Shown: positions 61,703-64,000 of the stretch, in pieces
How the letters are laid out: the number at the start of each line of letters is the position of its first letter
How positions within the stretch are numbered: the stretch's first letter is position 1
Origin: Psychrobacter arcticus 273-4
Lineage (GTDB): Bacteria; Pseudomonadota; Gammaproteobacteria; Pseudomonadales; Moraxellaceae
NCBI RefSeq assembly: GCF_000012305.1
Contig: NC_007204.1
Location: forward strand, 1,798,001 to 1,862,000
Direction: 5' to 3'
DNA: 64,000 nt
Notes under the pieces: generated by a model
The model's database searches: none
Seen by the model: the letters and a program-made list of their open reading frames with translations, nothing else
Told to the model about the DNA's origin: nothing
Position numbers and translations under genes: made by a program

Positions 61703-61836
61703 TATAGTCGGTGAAAATTAATATCGATACAACACGTACTACTGGTGCAAATTTTGCTTGCTGTGCCTACGCAGACAAAGGCTGCAAAAAATTTACACCA
61801 GCAATACTGTAGCGACTTTAAAGTATTTCAACTATA
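61703..61836 (+). repeat. Palindromic miniature element, copy 9 (4-bp shorter)
   Basis: This copy is 134 bp because four bases are missing from the TTTTTCTTGC region. It also differs by GAAAATTAAT for GAAAAGTAAT and CAGACAAAGG for CAGACAGAGG. It closes the foreign-looking patch on its right side. Confidence 0.93.
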
Positions 61837-61886
61837 CCAGACTATGTACCAAATTATAAACTCATACTAATAAATCCTTATAAATC

Positions 61887-61924
61887 AATAACTTAATAAC
61901 TTAATAACTTAATAACTTAATAAC
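61887..61924. repeat. 8-bp tandem repeat AATAACTT x 4.75
   Basis: Four exact copies of AATAACTT plus AATAAC run without interruption. This is a simple-sequence tract that could vary by slippage. It lies between the foreign-looking patch and a possible terminator. Confidence 0.9.
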
Positions 61925-61931
61925 AAAGAAA

Positions 61932-61971
61932 AGCCCCGAACCTAGGGCGATTGGTTCAGGGCTATGGTTTT
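61932..61971 (+). terminator. Possible terminator
   Basis: AGCCC-c-GAACC (61932-61942) pairs with GGTTC-a-GGGCT (61953-61963) with one mismatch, and ATGGTTTTT follows. It could end transcription from the patch. Confidence 0.6.
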
Positions 61972-62237
61972 TCATATTATTATTGTTATCTCTTCCGTGT
62001 TGACTCATCCTAAGTCATAAACAGTAATTCATGAGACAGTGGGCTGTTCTGTCCTATTATTGATACTGTCTCAACACTACATCCTTGCGTATCCTTGTGT
62101 TGATGGGTGTATTCTAAGACAATTGATGTGCAGCGACTAGAGGCTAAAGACCTTATTTGATGTAAGCATTTGCTTACGTCTGAATGGCTCAGTTAGCAGG
62201 TATTTTTTGCTCATTAGGATTCTTCTGAATCACACTT

Positions 62238-63356
62238 CTACTCGGATTCTTCATGCTCTTTAGATACCTTGCAGCCTTCTTTTTTGCCTGCTTCTATCTT
62301 ATTTTCTGCCTCTTTAAAGTCTGCTGCTTGTGCTGTAGGAGCATTTCCTTCTTGATTACTCTCCTCCTCTGGCTCATATTGCAACGTTGTCATCACAGGG
62401 AAGTGGTCAGAGCCAATCGAAGGTAAACGTTCAATATCAATCACTGTAAAGCAAGCACTATGGAAAAGATGATCCAATGCCCAACGTAAAAACGGATAAT
62501 TAACATGAAAAGTATTGATAAAATGTCGCCCGATACGGGGATCTAGTAGCCCTGAAATACGTTGAAAACGACGTGTGGTCTGTGACCAAGCAACATCATT
62601 GAGATCACCTGCCAATATGGCCGTTTGCTTATTGTCTTTAATATGCTTGCCAACCATCAATAGCTCAGCATCACGGGTGGTAGATTTATCAGCTTCTGTT
62701 GGACTCGGTGGCATCGGATGCAAGCAATAAAGCCAAACTACACGCCCGCCCTGCAAACGCAGTCGGGTGTGAATGGAAGGTATGTCATCAATGATCAAAT
62801 ATTTAATCTCAGGTTCTATCAGCTCAAGCTTGGAATAAAGATGCATACCGTATAAATTATCTAAAGGTACTTTTACCGTATAAGGGTAATCAGACTCAAC
62901 TTGATTAAGCGCTTTTTCCCATTTTTCATCACTCTCTAAGGTTATCAAAATATCAGGCTGTTTCTGTTGTACCAACTCAACCAATTTGTAGGTATCGTCA
63001 TTAGTAGTCAGTACATTTGAAACCATGATTTTTAACTGATACTCGTGTACATCTGGCTTATCTTTGGCATTTAGTACTTCTTTTTTCCATAGCATAGTAT
63101 ACGGCAATACCATTCTGAGCTGAAATACTAAGGTAATACTCAAAACGGCAAATAACAGCCACTGCCCTAGCTGCCATTCTGAGCCAAATGTCACCAACCC
63201 TATCCATGCAATGATGCCTAGTATCAGGATTTGGATACGAGGGAAATCCACACCGCGTACCCACCAGTTATCAAGTGGTAGCCAGCCCCAAATAGTGACA
63301 AATGCGATGAGCCCTGCCAGTCCTTGCGCACCATAATATAGAAAGGAAAAATCCAT
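62238..63356 (-). CDS. Endonuclease/exonuclease/phosphatase-family membrane protein
   Basis: The 372-residue protein has three membrane segments in its first ~90 residues, then a catalytic domain of the DNase I-like fold: LESDEKW (metal Glu), a central LHPMPPSP, ILAGDLNDVAWS (catalytic Asp/Asn) and SIGSDHFPVMTTL (catalytic Asp/His). The C-terminal ~40 residues are Lys/Glu-rich and low in complexity. The substrate, whether nucleic acid or a phospholipid-like phosphodiester, is unknown. Confidence 0.82.
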   Translation of the reverse strand: MDFSFLYYGAQGLAGLIAFVTIWGWLPLDNWWVRGVDFPRIQILILGIIAWIGLVTFGSEWQLGQWLLFAVLSITLVFQLRMVLPYTMLWKKEVLNAKDKPDVHEYQLKIMVSNVLTTNDDTYKLVELVQQKQPDILITLESDEKWEKALNQVESDYPYTVKVPLDNLYGMHLYSKLELIEPEIKYLIIDDIPSIHTRLRLQGGRVVWLYCLHPMPPSPTEADKSTTRDAELLMVGKHIKDNKQTAILAGDLNDVAWSQTTRRFQRISGLLDPRIGRHFINTFHVNYPFLRWALDHLFHSACFTVIDIERLPSIGSDHFPVMTTLQYEPEEESNQEGNAPTAQAADFKEAENKIEAGKKEGCKVSKEHEESE

Positions 63357-63825
63357 AATGTGTATCGACCATTGATTATGTTAATTATTATTGTAGTTTA
63401 GCGTCTGTAATAGCTGAACGGTAAATCTCTCAATAGAACACATATAAAAATGTTTAAAGAAAAAATATAGAAATTAAAGTTGCTTAAGACGATCATTAAA
63501 AATGATGGCTTACTTTAGCATTCCAGACAACCTGCGCCTACTACTGAACACTAATTACCTAATAGATACTATAAAACATTACAATGATAATGCTTGCATC
63601 GGTACTTATGAGATTAAGTAAGGTTTTTATTTTATTAATAGTCAACCTTACTTTTAGTGCATTAACAAAGCTAGATTAATACCATAACTCAAAGTTATAA
63701 CCAACATAGTTAATAGTGCAGGCAAAACTCTTTAAATCTATCAAAAAACCTTGCTTTTTGGGGCTATTCACGGCATTGTTATTGGTTGACGATGCAACAA
63801 TTTATTGTAAAAAGGATTAAGTTTG
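63357..63825. other. asd upstream region
   Basis: About 470 bp of AT-rich sequence contain no convincing ORF. The asd promoter must be here. I looked for a lysine riboswitch, which sometimes controls asd, and saw no recognisable core. Confidence 0.35.
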
Positions 63826-64000
63826 ATGAGTGATTTAACAGTAGGCTTGGTAGGCTGGCGCGGTATGGTAGGGTCAGTATTGTTACAACGTATGATGGAA
63901 GAAAAAGATTTTGACGGTATTACGCCAGTATTTTTTTCAACCAGTAATGCAGGCGGTGATGCGCCAACCTTTGATGGTATTAAGACCAGTCAACTAAAAG
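63826..64000 (+). CDS. asd: Aspartate-semialdehyde dehydrogenase, N-terminal part (cut by window edge)
   Basis: Asd makes aspartate semialdehyde for lysine, threonine and diaminopimelate synthesis. MSDLTVGLVGWRGMVGSVLL then QRMMEEKDFDGITPVFFST is the diagnostic N-terminus. The ATG at 63826 has AAGGA upstream. The frame is open to the window edge. Confidence 0.95.
   Translation, partial: MSDLTVGLVGWRGMVGSVLLQRMMEEKDFDGITPVFFSTSNAGGDAPTFDGIKTSQLK

Noticed and set aside
63357..63825. Possible lysine riboswitch ahead of asd
   Set aside because: No recognisable core motif or stem arrangement was found by eye.

Overview
The window looks like a chromosomal segment of a Psychrobacter-type gammaproteobacterium (Moraxellaceae). 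This rests on protein character (oversized, low-complexity-rich envelope proteins, CioAB-type bd oxidase, AmgK/MurU beside LptD/SurA), moderate AT richness and gene order. The genus is an inference from sequence character, not a database result.

Layout: 1-2873 is the end of an Fe-S assembly operon (hscB partial, hscA, fdx). 3251-9225 is a minus-strand run (HIT protein, mfd, rraA-like, NAD(P)-binding protein). rpsT (+) follows, then a histidine phosphatase and a metallophosphoesterase (-). An intact IS982-family insertion (12205-13184) separates pyrF from its terminator. 13238-31109 is a long minus-strand housekeeping stretch: gap, obgE, proB, hemE, argC, a coiled-coil membrane protein, clpS, clpA, ung, tadA, cmk, rpsA, ihfB, lapA, pyrF. 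31464-34458 holds a broken lipocalin, a Nudix/ThiE-like fusion and a Fur-box hemP. 34731-42947 is tamA-tamB. 43434-53178 (+) carries an LplT-like MFS transporter, coq7, two envelope proteins and cioAB plus a DUF2474-like peptide. 53432-60012 has murU/amgK (-) divergent from lptD/surA (+): peptidoglycan recycling beside outer-membrane biogenesis. 60175-61836 is an accessory patch: an IS3-type end remnant, a foreign-looking flavin oxidoreductase and a short repeat element. The window ends with an endonuclease/exonuclease/phosphatase-fold protein and the start of asd.

The most unusual signal is a family of nine ~138-bp, TATA-bounded palindromic elements scattered between genes, one of them inside the lipocalin gene. 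Each half resembles the end of the IS3-type remnant at 60175-60255, so the family looks like a miniature transposon made from two inverted copies of one IS end. Its long hairpin pairs better, through G-U wobbles, when transcribed in one direction. The four copies lying within about 30 bp of a stop codon all present that strand to the upstream gene's transcript. I found no CRISPR array, tRNA, rRNA, prophage or recognisable defence system, and no clearly new multi-gene system; the repeat family is the best candidate for something undescribed.
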